This document shows, piece by piece, positions 16,393-25,588 of a stretch of DNA of 64,000 nucleotides. The DNA comes from CAIWHR01 sp963709525 (GTDB taxonomy: Bacteria; Pseudomonadota; Gammaproteobacteria; Burkholderiales; Casimicrobiaceae). Within the stretch, counting starts at the first letter, position 1; each line of letters opens with the position of its first letter. Position numbers and translations under genes: made by a program. The notes beneath the pieces are model-generated. The model saw nothing but the letters and a program-made list of their open reading frames with translations. It did not search any database and was not told where the DNA came from. The stretch lies in contig CAVPXB010000008.1 of assembly GCA_963709525.1 (NCBI GenBank), forward strand, positions 1-64,000. The letters run 5' to 3'.

Positions 16393-16939
16393 GGGATTGC
16401 AGCAGGTGACGCTCCTCGTTGCGCGCCTTGATGTGCATCAGCAGCACGTGGATGACGGCGACGACGAGCATCGGCGTAGACGGCAGGATCGCGGCCGAGC
16501 ACAGCATCAACGCGACCGAGAACGCGTAGATCGGATGCCGGATGCGACTGAACAGGCCATCGGTGATCAGGTTGGTATTGTCGCGCGAGGCCTCCATCCG
16601 CCAATCCTTGCCCATCTGCATCCAGCAGCGGATGGTGAAGGCGAGGCAGGTCACCGCGCCGACGGCCGCGCCCAGGCGCACGCCCATCGTGAGTCCGCCG
16701 GCACGGGCAAATTCGGGCAGCGCGAGGAGTCCCGTCGCGTGGCGCAGCGCCTGCCATGGCAACGTCATCCACAGGATGACGAGCGGCACCCAGACGAGCC
16801 ACATGGTGCGCTCCAGCGCCTGCTCGGGGACGCCGACGATCTTGCGCTGCTTGCGGCGGATGCGGACGATCATGTAGCCCACGCAGGACCAGTAGATCCA
16901 GACCGTTGCCGTCAGCACACCGAGAGGTAGATCCGCCAT
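16328..16939 (-). CDS. Isoprenylcysteine carboxylmethyltransferase-like membrane protein
   Basis: Integral membrane protein of 203 residues with about five hydrophobic segments and the C-terminal ICMT/PEMT signature: GLFSRIRHPIYAFSVAL, then HIKARNEERHL and YARYIARTGRFFP. These bind S-adenosylmethionine in the family, so lipid or small-molecule methylation is expected. Bacterial members are poorly characterised and could act on lipids. The ATG at 16939 (MADLPLGVL) is preferred to the frame that begins 23 codons earlier. It is the first gene of the long minus-strand block reaching 6137, about 100 bases after a TATAAT. Why a methyltransferase heads a FAS/hydrolase block is not clear. Confidence 0.72.
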   Translation of the reverse strand: MADLPLGVLTATVWIYWSCVGYMIVRIRRKQRKIVGVPEQALERTMWLVWVPLVILWMTLPWQALRHATGLLALPEFARAGGLTMGVRLGAAVGAVTCLAFTIRCWMQMGKDWRMEASRDNTNLITDGLFSRIRHPIYAFSVALMLCSAAILPSTPMLVVAVIHVLLMHIKARNEERHLLQSHGEAYARYIARTGRFFPRLGS

Positions 16940-17035
16940 GGTCTCCGGCCGGCAGGGTGGCTCTGGCGGAGGTCGTCGCTGCGATCCGGCCAGGCTGGTT
17001 CGGAACACGGCCCGTACGCGCCGTTGGATGCCCGA

Positions 17036-17041
17036 ATTATA
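17036..17041 (-). promoter_or_regulatory. Candidate -10 element ahead of the 16.9-6.1 kb block
   Basis: A perfect TATAAT on the minus strand lies about 97 bases before the methyltransferase ATG, in the 132-base gap after the glycosyltransferase stop. No good -35 box is seen. It is the only clear promoter-like element heading the fatty-acid block. Confidence 0.35.
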
Positions 17042-17071
17042 CGGGTAGCACGGAGGGCCGAGAAGCGATCT

Positions 17072-18217
17072 TCACGAGGTCTCGGGGGAGGCATGAACCA
17101 GGCGTTCGGCGATCGCCGCCCACACCATCTCCTCGGAGAGCGCGAGCATGCATCTGGCTTCCGCGCAGCGATCGGGACCGTCGCCGGGAAAGCGCTCGCA
17201 GCGCCGAACCCACGCGATCTCGCGCTTCATGGTGACTTGCTGGTCGCGGCAGGGAAAATCGGGAATCGTCAGCGCGGTATACGGACTCTTGCGCCAGAAG
17301 TCTCCCGCGCCCGACAACAGCGCCGATCCCGGCCCGTAGAGGACGACGGCCGGCACGCCGACGATGCGCGCGAGGTGCGCCACCCCGGTGTCCGGGCAGA
17401 CGACCAGCTCGGCATCGACGAACAGCCGCCACAACTCGGCCACCGACAGCGATCCCGCGTAACGCGTCCAGCTGCCGGACGGATCGATCGGGTCGAGGAG
17501 CTGCGCTTCGCCCGGCCCGGTCGAAAGCGCGACCGCATAACCGGCATCGGTCAGCCGTTTGCCGATGACCCGCCAGCGCCGCGGCGACCACTGCTTGAGA
17601 GGCGTACTCGCGCCGATGTGCAGCACGACATAGGGGCGCGGCGGCTGGCGGAAGATCGCTACCGGCGGCTGTGGCCAGTCGGTGCGCACGAACGGAGCAG
17701 GCGCGGGCCCGTCGACGAGCAGCGCGCAGATGTCGCCCCAAGCCATCGGGCTGTCCGGATACGCGCGCAACTCGTCGCCCGGCCAGTCCTTCCACGCCGG
17801 GCTGTCGCCGGCAAAGGCGACGATCCAGCGCGCGTCGAGTGCGCGCGCAAGCCATTGCAGGCGGTTGTCGCCGGGGACCAGCGCGAGATCGAAGCCCCGC
17901 AGCTTCAGCAACGGACGCAGCGTCGACGGGTCGGCGGGATCATAGGCGATGGCCTCGACGCCGTAGGGCATCGTCGCGTACAGGCCCACCCACGGCAGTC
18001 GGCAGGTCATGATGATCTCGGCTTGCGGCCACAGCGCCCGGCACTTGGCGAGCAAGGGCGTGACCATCAATGCGTCGCCGAGCAGCAGGTGATGGACGAT
18101 GAGGATGCGCCGCGGGTTCGTCGGCCGCGTGCGCCGTCGCCAGGCCAGGATGTCGGCAACCATGCGGGCGAGCGCCGACCCGACAACCAGCGGCCGCGCC
18201 CACGCCCGGCTCTTCAT
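17072..18217 (-). CDS. Glycosyltransferase family 9 (ADP-heptose:LPS heptosyltransferase-like)
   Basis: GT-B enzyme of 381 residues. The N-terminal RRILIVHHLLLGDALMVTPLL is the GT9 acceptor-side motif. The C-terminal donor site reads VVCPDTGVAHLARIVGVP followed by VVLYGP. HIGASTPLKQW resembles the heptosyltransferase HPG...KRW region. A Cys-rich tail (CRDQ, RRCERF, DRCAEARC) is unusual and also occurs in some core heptosyltransferases. The ATG at 18217 sits 2 bases after the asnB stop, in the same direction as the glycan genes. The donor sugar is not determined. Confidence 0.78.
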   Translation of the reverse strand: MKSRAWARPLVVGSALARMVADILAWRRRTRPTNPRRILIVHHLLLGDALMVTPLLAKCRALWPQAEIIMTCRLPWVGLYATMPYGVEAIAYDPADPSTLRPLLKLRGFDLALVPGDNRLQWLARALDARWIVAFAGDSPAWKDWPGDELRAYPDSPMAWGDICALLVDGPAPAPFVRTDWPQPPVAIFRQPPRPYVVLHIGASTPLKQWSPRRWRVIGKRLTDAGYAVALSTGPGEAQLLDPIDPSGSWTRYAGSLSVAELWRLFVDAELVVCPDTGVAHLARIVGVPAVVLYGPGSALLSGAGDFWRKSPYTALTIPDFPCRDQQVTMKREIAWVRRCERFPGDGPDRCAEARCMLALSEEMVWAAIAERLVHASPETS

Positions 18218-18219
18218 GG

Positions 18220-20049
18220 TCAGGCGTCCCCCGCCAGCGCGGCAAGCTGGGCGAGCGACTCGTCGAGGATCAGAAGTTGCAGCAGCTGTTCGCCGAACCC
18301 GGGACGCGTTCGCCACGCCGCCACGAAGGCGTCGACGCGCCGCGCTGCGAGCAGCCCGGTCGTCAGCCGGTCCAGCCGCGCCCCAAGACGCGGCAAACGC
18401 GGCGCGAGATCGCCCTCGAGCCAGCCGGCAATCGGCGGGTTGAAGCCGCGCTTCTTCTGTGCGAAGGGATCGAGGTCGCCCAGCGCCGCCAGCATCGGGG
18501 CAAGGATCTTCTTTGCCGGCGTGGTGAAGCGCTCGCGGGTCGAAAGTCCGATCGTTGCCGCGACCAGCCGATGGTCGAGAAATGGCGCGCGCATCTCCAG
18601 ACCGTGCGCCATCGTGCAGAGGTCCGCCTTGCGCAGGATGTAGTCGGGCAGGTAGTTGAGGCGATCGATTTCGAGCAGCGTCGAAAGGTCGGAGGGCGCA
18701 TCGGCGCCGGGCATGCGCCAGTAATGGGCGCGCGGCGCTGCGTCGGGCGCGAGAAAGGCGCGCTCGGCGGGGGCGAGCCCGGAAAAACGCAGCACGTACG
18801 CACTCTTCCAGTCGAGGCGCAGTTCCTCGCGCAGCCGTTGCCAGCCGCCGCCGCCGATCCCCGGCGCGATGCCGAGCGACGGCAGCGCGAGGCCGCGCCG
18901 CCACCGGGTGCGCAAGTGCTTCGCGTAGCGCTTGTAGCCGCCGAACATCTCGTCGCCGCCGTCGCCGCCGAGCACCACCTTGACGTGGCGCGTGGTCTCG
19001 CGCGACAGGTACCAGGTCGGCACGCTGGAAGGATCGGCGAAGGGTTCGTCGAGATCGGCGATGATCTGCCCGAAGTCTTGGTCGATGCGCTGCGGAATCG
19101 TCACCGCGAGGTTGGGCAGTCCCAGCCGCTGCGCGGCGAGCGCCGCTCGCTCGCTTTCGTCGAATGCCGTTCCCGGGAACGCCGCGGTGAACGACTGCAG
19201 GCGATTGAAGCCCATCGCCGCGAGGCGACAGGCAATCGCCGACGAGTCGATGCCCGAAGAGAGAAAGACGCCCAGCGGTCGATCGGCCACCGTGCGCATG
19301 CGGATCGCTGCGTCGAAGGTTGGCAGCCACGCGTCGGCTGTGGGCGCGGGCCGCCAGTATTCGGTCAACTCAGCGCGGCGCGACGCGAGGTCGCAGCGCA
19401 GATAGTGCGCGGGCGGCAACCGCGATACGCCGTCGATGATCGTGCGCGGCGCCGGCACCGTGCGGTGGGCGAGATAGGCGTCGATGCCTTCGGTCGAGAA
19501 TCGGCGTGCCTCGGTCGGCAGCCACGGCAGCACGGCACGGACCGTCGAGGCGAAGGCAAGCCCTTCGGGGCGCTGCGCGTAGACGACGGGTTTCAGGCCC
19601 AGGCGGTCGCGCACGAGGTAGACGCAGCGCCGGCGCAAGTCGACGATGGCGATCGCGAACATGCCGCGCAGCCGCTCGATGCAGTCGATCCCCCAGTGCT
19701 CGTACGCATGCAGGATGAACTCGGTGTCCGAGCGCGTGCGAAACACGTAACCCGCGCCGCGCAATGCCTGCGCATCGGCTGCCCAGTCGTAGACTTCGCC
19801 GTTGTAGGCGATCCAGACGTCCCCCGCCGCGTTGCTCATCGGCTGGTCGGCCTCGGGCGAGGGGTCGATGATCGACAGCCGGGTGTGGATGAGCGCGTTG
19901 AGCGTGGGGTCGTCGGTGCGCGTGAGATCGGCGTCGAAGAACACGGCGTGCTCGGCATCGGGACCGCGCCGGCGCAGCGCGGCCCGCATCCGTTCCGCCG
20001 TCGCCGGGGCGACGCCGCGGGTGGAAAAGAATCCGGCGATGCCGCACAC
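18220..20049 (-). CDS. asnB: Asparagine synthase (glutamine-hydrolysing) family amidotransferase 1
   Basis: 609 residues with an N-terminal class II glutaminase and a C-terminal AMP-forming synthetase. Starting at GTG 20049 places the nucleophile Cys at residue 2 (CGIAGFF), as processing requires; the longer frame would bury it. Further signs are RLSIIDPS, YNGEVYD, the ATP loop SSGIDSS and GGDGGDEMFGGYKRY. Enzymes of this type in polysaccharide loci often amidate uronic acids or other acidic sugars rather than make asparagine. Two glycosyltransferases flank it within 2 bases on each side, which favours that reading. It is only distantly related to the second copy at 21160. Confidence 0.82.
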   Translation of the reverse strand: MCGIAGFFSTRGVAPATAERMRAALRRRGPDAEHAVFFDADLTRTDDPTLNALIHTRLSIIDPSPEADQPMSNAAGDVWIAYNGEVYDWAADAQALRGAGYVFRTRSDTEFILHAYEHWGIDCIERLRGMFAIAIVDLRRRCVYLVRDRLGLKPVVYAQRPEGLAFASTVRAVLPWLPTEARRFSTEGIDAYLAHRTVPAPRTIIDGVSRLPPAHYLRCDLASRRAELTEYWRPAPTADAWLPTFDAAIRMRTVADRPLGVFLSSGIDSSAIACRLAAMGFNRLQSFTAAFPGTAFDESERAALAAQRLGLPNLAVTIPQRIDQDFGQIIADLDEPFADPSSVPTWYLSRETTRHVKVVLGGDGGDEMFGGYKRYAKHLRTRWRRGLALPSLGIAPGIGGGGWQRLREELRLDWKSAYVLRFSGLAPAERAFLAPDAAPRAHYWRMPGADAPSDLSTLLEIDRLNYLPDYILRKADLCTMAHGLEMRAPFLDHRLVAATIGLSTRERFTTPAKKILAPMLAALGDLDPFAQKKRGFNPPIAGWLEGDLAPRLPRLGARLDRLTTGLLAARRVDAFVAAWRTRPGFGEQLLQLLILDESLAQLAALAGDA

Positions 20050-20050
20050 G

Positions 20051-21163
20051 TCAGCGTCTTTCCACGACCATCCGGAACACCTGCTCCATCCGGTCGAGCA
20101 TGATGTCGATGCCGAAGCTTGCCACCGCTCGCTCGCGCGCGGCATGGGCAAATCGGGCCCGCAGCGAGGCGTCGTCGCGCAAGCGGGCGAGCGCTGCCGC
20201 GAGCATGGGCACGGATCGCGGCTTGACGATCAGGCCGGTGACGTCGGCCACCACCGCCTCGGCGATCGCGCCGACGGTGGTCGAGACGACCGGCAGCCCG
20301 CAGGCCATCGCCTGCATGATGGCCTGCGGCACCCCTTCCTCGCCGTAGGACGGCAGCGCGAACAGATCGAGCGCCTGCAACCAGGGAACGACGTCCTGCT
20401 GCTGGCCGACGAAGCGCACGCGGTCGGCGAGGCCGATGCGCGCGAGATGCATGTCCAGTCGGTCGCGATACGGCCCGTCGCCGACGACCAGCACCTGCCA
20501 GCCCGTCCACGCGTCGCGCTCGGCAGCGAGCGCCTCGAAGAGGTAATCGTGCCCCTTCCAGTCGCGCAGCGTCGCGACGATTCCGAGGGCCGGCAGGTCG
20601 GGAAGACCCAGAAGCGCGCGCGCGCCGCTCGGCGCGCCGGGGACGAAGCGACCGAGATCGATGCCGGTCGGGATCGACGTCATGCGCTCGAGCGGCACGG
20701 CGTTGTCGCGCGCCAGTTGCGCGCGCAGGGCTTCACCCGTGGTCACGATGTGCGCCGTGGCGCGCGTGTAGAGCCAGCGCGTCGTCGGGCGATTGCGCAC
20801 CGTGGTCGACACGTGGCGCGTACGCACGATGGGCGGCGCGCCAGGGAGCGTGGCGCAGGCAAGCGCACCGAGCCAGCTGTCGGTCGAGCTGTGCGTGTTC
20901 AGCACGTCGATGTCGCGGCGATGCGCGGCGAGCCAGTGGCGCAGCGCAACCAAAGCGGGCAGGCGTTTTTTCGCGACAGGCAGGCGCACGACCGGAATGC
21001 CCATCGCCTCGCCGGCGGGGGCGATCGGCGCTTCGGCAGGGGCGATGAGCGTGACGCGGTGCCCGCGATCGAGGAACCCGCGCGCTTCGGTGAGGATGCG
21101 GATCTCCTGCCCGCCCCAGCCGCAGGAGTTTTCGGTGTGCACGATGGAAAGCGAGCCGGTCAC
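20051..21163 (-). CDS. Glycosyltransferase family 4
   Basis: GT-B transferase of 370 residues, probably building a cell-surface glycan on the cytoplasmic side. The N-terminal glycine-rich acceptor region is ENSCGWGGQEIRILTEA. The donor-site EX7E region reads LPSYGEEGVPQAIMQAMACGLPVV. The GTG start at 21163 overlaps the stop of the second asnB (GTGA); the frame extending 19 codons upstream is Arg-rich and unlike a GT start. It sits between two amidotransferase genes. The sugar transferred is unknown. Confidence 0.82.
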   Translation of the reverse strand: MTGSLSIVHTENSCGWGGQEIRILTEARGFLDRGHRVTLIAPAEAPIAPAGEAMGIPVVRLPVAKKRLPALVALRHWLAAHRRDIDVLNTHSSTDSWLGALACATLPGAPPIVRTRHVSTTVRNRPTTRWLYTRATAHIVTTGEALRAQLARDNAVPLERMTSIPTGIDLGRFVPGAPSGARALLGLPDLPALGIVATLRDWKGHDYLFEALAAERDAWTGWQVLVVGDGPYRDRLDMHLARIGLADRVRFVGQQQDVVPWLQALDLFALPSYGEEGVPQAIMQAMACGLPVVSTTVGAIAEAVVADVTGLIVKPRSVPMLAAALARLRDDASLRARFAHAARERAVASFGIDIMLDRMEQVFRMVVERR

Positions 21164-23025
21164 AGGGCGAACTCCGGCTCGTAGCGCGCGAACCAGCGTT
21201 CGAGTATCAGCAGCACCCACAGGCGCATCGCGTGGTTCTTGCGCCCCGACGTGTGCTCGGCGAGCAGGCGGCTAAGCGCTTCCGGTCGCATGAGGCCGCG
21301 GCGCCCGATGCCGCGCGGCCCGAGCGCCTCGGCGATGTCGTTCTTGAGTTCGCGTGCCAGCCAGCGGTCGAGCGGCATCATGAAACCCTGCTTCGGCCGG
21401 TGGACGATTTCCTTCGGCAGGTAGCGTTCGGCCAGCGCCTTCAGCACGACCTTGCGCGCGTCGCCGTCGACCTTCAATGCCGGGTCGAGGCGCGCGCACC
21501 AGCCGTAGAATGCGTGATCGAGGTAGGGAACGCGGGCTTCGAGCGAATACGCCATCGTCGCCCGGTCGACTTTGGCGAGCAGGTCATCGGGCAGCCACAG
21601 CCGCGCGTCGATGTCGAGCAGATGATCGAGGTACGCCGGCGAGTCGCATTGCGCGTAGAGCGCGGCGGCGTGATCGGCGATGCGCGCCGTCGCGAGACGG
21701 TTGAAGCGGTCGGTGAAGTACTCGCCGCGCAACAGCGAATCGAAGATGTTCGGTATCGTCGCGTAGCGGCGCGCGCGCGGCTCCATCGCCGCCTTGAGCA
21801 TGCGATCGCGGGCGAGCCGCGGCGGCAAGCGGCGGATGAGCGCAGGCAACGGCGAGCCCGGTGCGCCGAGCACGCCGGTGAATCGCTCCTCGCGCAGGCG
21901 CTTCACGTAGTTGCCGTAGCCGCCGAACACCTCGTCGGCGCCTTCGCCGGTCAGCACCACGGTCACCTCGCGGCGCGCGTACTCGGCCAGCAGCATCGTC
22001 GGCAGCGCGGCCTGGTCGCCGAAAGGCTCGTCGAACACGTCGACCCAGCGGTCGAGTGCCGGCAACACGTCGTCGGGCCCGAGCATCAGGCAATGGTGAC
22101 GGCTGCCGATGTGGCGCGCGACCATCTCGGCCTCGACGTGCTCGCTGCCGACGTCGGTGCCGGTGAAGCCGAGGTTGAAGGTGTCGATGCTGCGGCCGGC
22201 GGCGCGCGTGGCGATCGCCGCGATCACGCCGGAATCCACGCCGCCGCTGACGAACGCGCCGAGCGGGACGTCGGCGATCAGCATCGATCCGACCGAACGC
22301 GCCAGCTCGCGATCCAGCGCCGCGACGGCGGCCGGCAGCGTCAGCGCATGCTTGGGCACATAAGAAGGCCGCCAGTAGCAGCCGGTGGTCAGCGCGCCGT
22401 CCCTGACCGAGAGCCAATGCCCCGGCAGGAGCTTCTTCACGTCCGCGTAGATGCTTCGCGGCGCCGGGATGTACTGGCATTCGAGATAGAGCATCAGCGC
22501 ATCGACGTCGATGCGGCGCGGCAGGCCGGGAAAGGGCAACAGCGCCTTCAATTCCGAGCCGAAGACGAGCGAAGCATCGTGCCACGCGTAGTACAGCGGC
22601 TTGACGCCCAGGTGGTCGCGCGCGAGGAAAAGCTCGCGCCGCTCCCGATCCCACAGCGCGAAGGCGAACATGCCGGCGAGGCGGTCGAGGATCTGCGCTC
22701 CCCACTGCCGCCAGCCGATCAGGATGACTTCGCCGTCGCCTTGCGTCGCGAAGCGGTGGCCGAGGGCTTCGAGTTCGGCCCGCAACGCGCGAAAGTTGTA
22801 GATCTCGCCGTTGAAGACGAGCGCGGTATTGCCGTCGGCGCTGACCAGTGGCTGTCGGCTGCCGGCAAGGTCGATGACGGACAGCCGGCGATGCCCGAAA
22901 CCCACCGGGCCGTCGTAGTGGAAGCCGTCGGCATCGGGCCCCCGATGCGCGAGCGATGCCGTCATCGCGGGCAGCGCCGCACGGGCCTTCGGATGGGTCG
23001 ACAGGTAGCCGGTGATGCCGCACAT
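21160..23025 (-). CDS. asnB: Asparagine synthase (glutamine-hydrolysing) family amidotransferase 2
   Basis: 621 residues starting Met-Cys-Gly, so the glutaminase nucleophile is exposed after Met removal. Landmarks are HRGPDADG, RRLSVIDLAGSRQPL, FNGEIYNF, the ATP loop VSGGVDS, LTGEGADEVFGGYGNY and KVDRATMAYSLEARVP. The overall plan matches the exosortase/polysaccharide-associated asparagine synthase group. As first gene of the run ending at 17072, it follows a TATAAT by about 75 bases. Its probable job is glutamine-dependent amidation of a glycan component; plain asparagine synthesis cannot be excluded. Two such genes within 5 kb is unusual. Confidence 0.85.
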   Translation of the reverse strand: MCGITGYLSTHPKARAALPAMTASLAHRGPDADGFHYDGPVGFGHRRLSVIDLAGSRQPLVSADGNTALVFNGEIYNFRALRAELEALGHRFATQGDGEVILIGWRQWGAQILDRLAGMFAFALWDRERRELFLARDHLGVKPLYYAWHDASLVFGSELKALLPFPGLPRRIDVDALMLYLECQYIPAPRSIYADVKKLLPGHWLSVRDGALTTGCYWRPSYVPKHALTLPAAVAALDRELARSVGSMLIADVPLGAFVSGGVDSGVIAAIATRAAGRSIDTFNLGFTGTDVGSEHVEAEMVARHIGSRHHCLMLGPDDVLPALDRWVDVFDEPFGDQAALPTMLLAEYARREVTVVLTGEGADEVFGGYGNYVKRLREERFTGVLGAPGSPLPALIRRLPPRLARDRMLKAAMEPRARRYATIPNIFDSLLRGEYFTDRFNRLATARIADHAAALYAQCDSPAYLDHLLDIDARLWLPDDLLAKVDRATMAYSLEARVPYLDHAFYGWCARLDPALKVDGDARKVVLKALAERYLPKEIVHRPKQGFMMPLDRWLARELKNDIAEALGPRGIGRRGLMRPEALSRLLAEHTSGRKNHAMRLWVLLILERWFARYEPEFAL

Positions 23026-23103
23026 GACGAGTTTCGGTAGGAGAGGCGCCGGCTTGGTGGGGCTCGCGCTGCCGCCGTCGCTGCGGTGTCAGGCGCGCCG
23101 CCG

Positions 23104-23109
23104 ATTATA
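23104..23109 (-). promoter_or_regulatory. Candidate -10 element of the asnB-GT operon
   Basis: TATAAT on the minus strand, 79 bases before the asnB ATG, in a gap otherwise filled by repeats. No consensus -35 is present. Confidence 0.4.
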
Positions 23110-23133
23110 GCCGGCTGCCGGCGGGCACCTGTT

Positions 23134-23296
23134 GGTCCGGCACGAGCATGACTGAACCGTTCGCCCTGAGCCAGTGGGTCCGGCACGAGCATGATTGAAC
23201 CGTTCGCCCTGAGCTTGTCGAAGGGCCCGCTCGGAGTCAATCGAAGGGCCTGTCCTGAGTCAATCGAAGGAGCTTCGACGGGTTCGGCCCGAACGG
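23134..23296. repeat. Dispersed CTGAGC-TTGTCGAAGG repeat cluster with a 43-base tandem duplication
   Basis: A 38-base unit beginning GGTCCGGCACGAGCATGA occurs at 23134-23171 and again at 23177-23214, with one difference in the unit. It is followed by several degenerate copies of CCTGAGCTTGTCGAAGGG and CCTGAGTCAATCGAAGG. The same core recurs at 32639-32728. This fills most of the 295-base gap between asnB and the next glycosyltransferase; no gene is seen there. Confidence 0.75.
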
Positions 23297-23320
23297 AACT
23301 TGATACATCGCTGTGCCGGA

Positions 23321-24445
23321 TCAATGGAGAAGCGAACCGTAGAGGGCGAGCAGGCGTCCGGTCATCGCGTCCGGGGAAAGCTCGGCGACCGCGGCCAGCG
23401 CGCGGCGCGATCCTTCGTCGCGCACGCCTGGTTCCATGAACGCACGCATGCCCGCCGCAATCGCGTCGATGTCGTTGGCGCCGCAGGTGATGCCGGCGCC
23501 GAATTCGCGCACCCGCTCGCCGGCGCCGCAGCGGTCGCTGGTGATCACCGGCAACCCGCAGGCGAGCGCTTCCAGCACGGCGTTGGACAGCGGGTCGTAC
23601 AGCGTCGGCATCACGAACGCGTCGGCGGCGCCGTAGTAGGGCTTGGGATCCGGTTGCGGCCCGGCGAAATGCACGCGCGCAGCCACGCCGAGGCGCTGCG
23701 CCAGCGCCCGGTAGCGGCCGGCATTCTTGTCGCGGCCGACGACGAGCAGCCGCGCTTCGTCCGGCAACCGGGCAAGCGCGCGCAGCGCGGCGGGGACACC
23801 CTTGCGCGCGTAGCCCGAGCCGACGAGCAGGAAGACCGTCGCGCTTTCGTCGAGCTGAAGCGAGCGGCGCAGGGCGGCGCGATGAACGCGCAATTGCGGG
23901 CCGAATTCGGCGGGATCGACGGCGTTGTAGATGACGTGCAGCTTGTCGTCGGCAAGGTCGAAATGCGCGCGGATGTCGTCCTTCACCATCCGCGAAATGC
24001 AGATCACGGCCTTCAATCCCGGATCGGCGAAGACCCGCGCCTCGGCGTCGAGGATGTAGCGGTGGTAGCTGTTGGCGGCGATGCGCAGCCGCTCGAGCTT
24101 GTCCCCGGTGCGCAGCCGCTCCTCGAGCCAGACGCGATGGACGCCATCGCCGGCGCGGAAGATGTCGCAGCCGTCGATGCGTTCGTGCGTCTGCACGAGG
24201 TCGGGCCGATCCTTCGCCAGCGCCGCCTTGACCGCCCGGGCAAAACTCGCGTCGCGCCAGCGGTTGCCGATGTGGAAGGGGTCGCAGATGACGGGCTCGA
24301 TCGAAGTCGACGCCGACGGCGGCCAGCGCCGGGTATAGACGCGCAGATCCACGCCGCGCGCCTGCAGTGCCGCCATTGCCCGTTCGACGAAGCGCTCGGC
24401 GCCGCCGAAGGGCGTGTAGCGCTGGCGGATGAGGCCGAGGATCAT
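23321..24445 (-). CDS. Glycosyltransferase family 4 (WaaG-like)
   Basis: 374 residues in the GT-B fold. The N-terminus MILGLIRQRYTPFGGAERFV has the glycine-rich acceptor loop of LPS core glucosyltransferase WaaG. VLLVGSG-like sequence (FLLVGSGYARKG) and the donor motif MPTLYDPLSNAVLEALACGLPVI with the EX7E spacing follow. The ATG at 24445 overlaps the last codon of the heptosyltransferase gene by four bases. Pairing of WaaG-like and WaaQ-like genes is typical of LPS core loci, which supports a role in core assembly. The exact linkage is inference. Confidence 0.82.
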   Translation of the reverse strand: MILGLIRQRYTPFGGAERFVERAMAALQARGVDLRVYTRRWPPSASTSIEPVICDPFHIGNRWRDASFARAVKAALAKDRPDLVQTHERIDGCDIFRAGDGVHRVWLEERLRTGDKLERLRIAANSYHRYILDAEARVFADPGLKAVICISRMVKDDIRAHFDLADDKLHVIYNAVDPAEFGPQLRVHRAALRRSLQLDESATVFLLVGSGYARKGVPAALRALARLPDEARLLVVGRDKNAGRYRALAQRLGVAARVHFAGPQPDPKPYYGAADAFVMPTLYDPLSNAVLEALACGLPVITSDRCGAGERVREFGAGITCGANDIDAIAAGMRAFMEPGVRDEGSRRALAAVAELSPDAMTGRLLALYGSLLH

Positions 24446-25558
24446 TGCGGCGACGTGCTGCCGGTTTCCGCGAGCAGATCCTCGATCGCCGCCGCCACGC
24501 GGACTTCGGGCAGATGGAGCAGGCAATCCGAATGATTGCTGCCGCCGCAACCGTTGTTGCCGCAGGGGCGGCAGGGATGCGCGGTCGAGGCGACGACGCG
24601 GTGCGGCACCTGCCACGGCCCCCACTCGGCGTCGCCGCTGGGCCCGAACAAGGCGACCGTCGGCGTGCCCATCGCCGCCGCGATGTGCATGGGTGCCGAG
24701 TCGACGCCGAAAAAGAGGCGTGCGGTGCCGATCAGCGACCCCAGTTCCGGCAATGTCAACTGCCCGGCCAAGTCGACGACCGGCGCGCGGGTATTGGCGC
24801 GCACGGCATCGATCAGCGCCCGCTCCGCGGCGTCCGGCGCCCCGGTCAACACCGTGGTCCAGCCATCGGCGGCGAGGCGGTCGATGATGCGCCGCGGTGG
24901 CCGTTGGGGGCCAGCACTTGAACAGCCAGCGCGAACCCGGATGGACGACGACGATGCGATCGCGCGACACGCGGTGCTCGCCAAGGAGCGCTGCGACCCG
25001 CGCATCGGCCTCCTTGCCGGGAACGAACACCAGCCGTTTGTCCTCATCGCTCGGCCAGATCCCGATGCGCCGCAGCGCGTCGAGATTGGTCTCGACGGTG
25101 TGGCGCAGGGTCGTGCGAGGCGTGAGGTAGTGATGGGTGAAGGACGCGCGCCACCACGCGCCCGCGTCGCTGCGCTCGCGGGCAACGCCGAACGGCGCGC
25201 CGGTGAGGCGCCTCAACCAGGCGCCACGCGGATGTTCGGTCAGGTGGACGACGAGGTCGAAGCGGCGCGCGCGCAGCGCACGCCATAACGCCCACTCGGC
25301 GGCGAGTTGCGCGCCGAGGCCGCGGTGCTTTGCGCTGCGGTCGATGGTGTGCAGCTGGCTGATCGAAGGATGGCCGGCGAGCATCGGCGCGGTGTCGCGG
25401 TAGATGAGCGCGTCGACCTCGGCGTGGGGGGCGGCCCGGCGCAGCACGGTGAACACCGGCGAAGTCAGCAACACGTCGCCGTGATGGCGGAGCTTGATGA
25501 CGAGCACGCGACGGACGCGTGAGAGATCGATCGCGTCGGCGACGGCGGGGGAAAGCAT
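24442..25558 (-). pseudogene. waaQ: LPS heptosyltransferase III-like protein WaaQ (one-base frameshift as read)
   Basis: GT9 enzyme adding a branch heptose to the inner core. The N-terminal half has RRVLVIKLRHHGDVLLTSPV and the WaaQ-type HPGSRWLFKCW. The C-terminal half, in another frame, has LTGAPDAAE, FFGVDSAPMHIAAAMGTP and the Cys-rich CRPCGNNGCGGSNHSDCL of this family. The break is at five G (24906-24910 on the plus strand). With four, the product reads KCWPQRPPRRIID and totals 371 residues from ATG 25558 to a stop overlapping the WaaG-like gene. Both halves are well conserved, so a sequence error is likelier than decay. Confidence 0.8.
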
Positions 25559-25588
25559 GGGGGCAACGATAGCAGATGCGAGGGCAAC

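Noticed and set aside
6137..16939. Aryl-polyene pigment cluster
   Set aside because: There is a KS/CLF-like pair, but no aromatic ammonia-lyase, AMP ligase, LolA-like carrier or MMPL exporter. An enoyl reductase is present, so a saturated chain is likelier.
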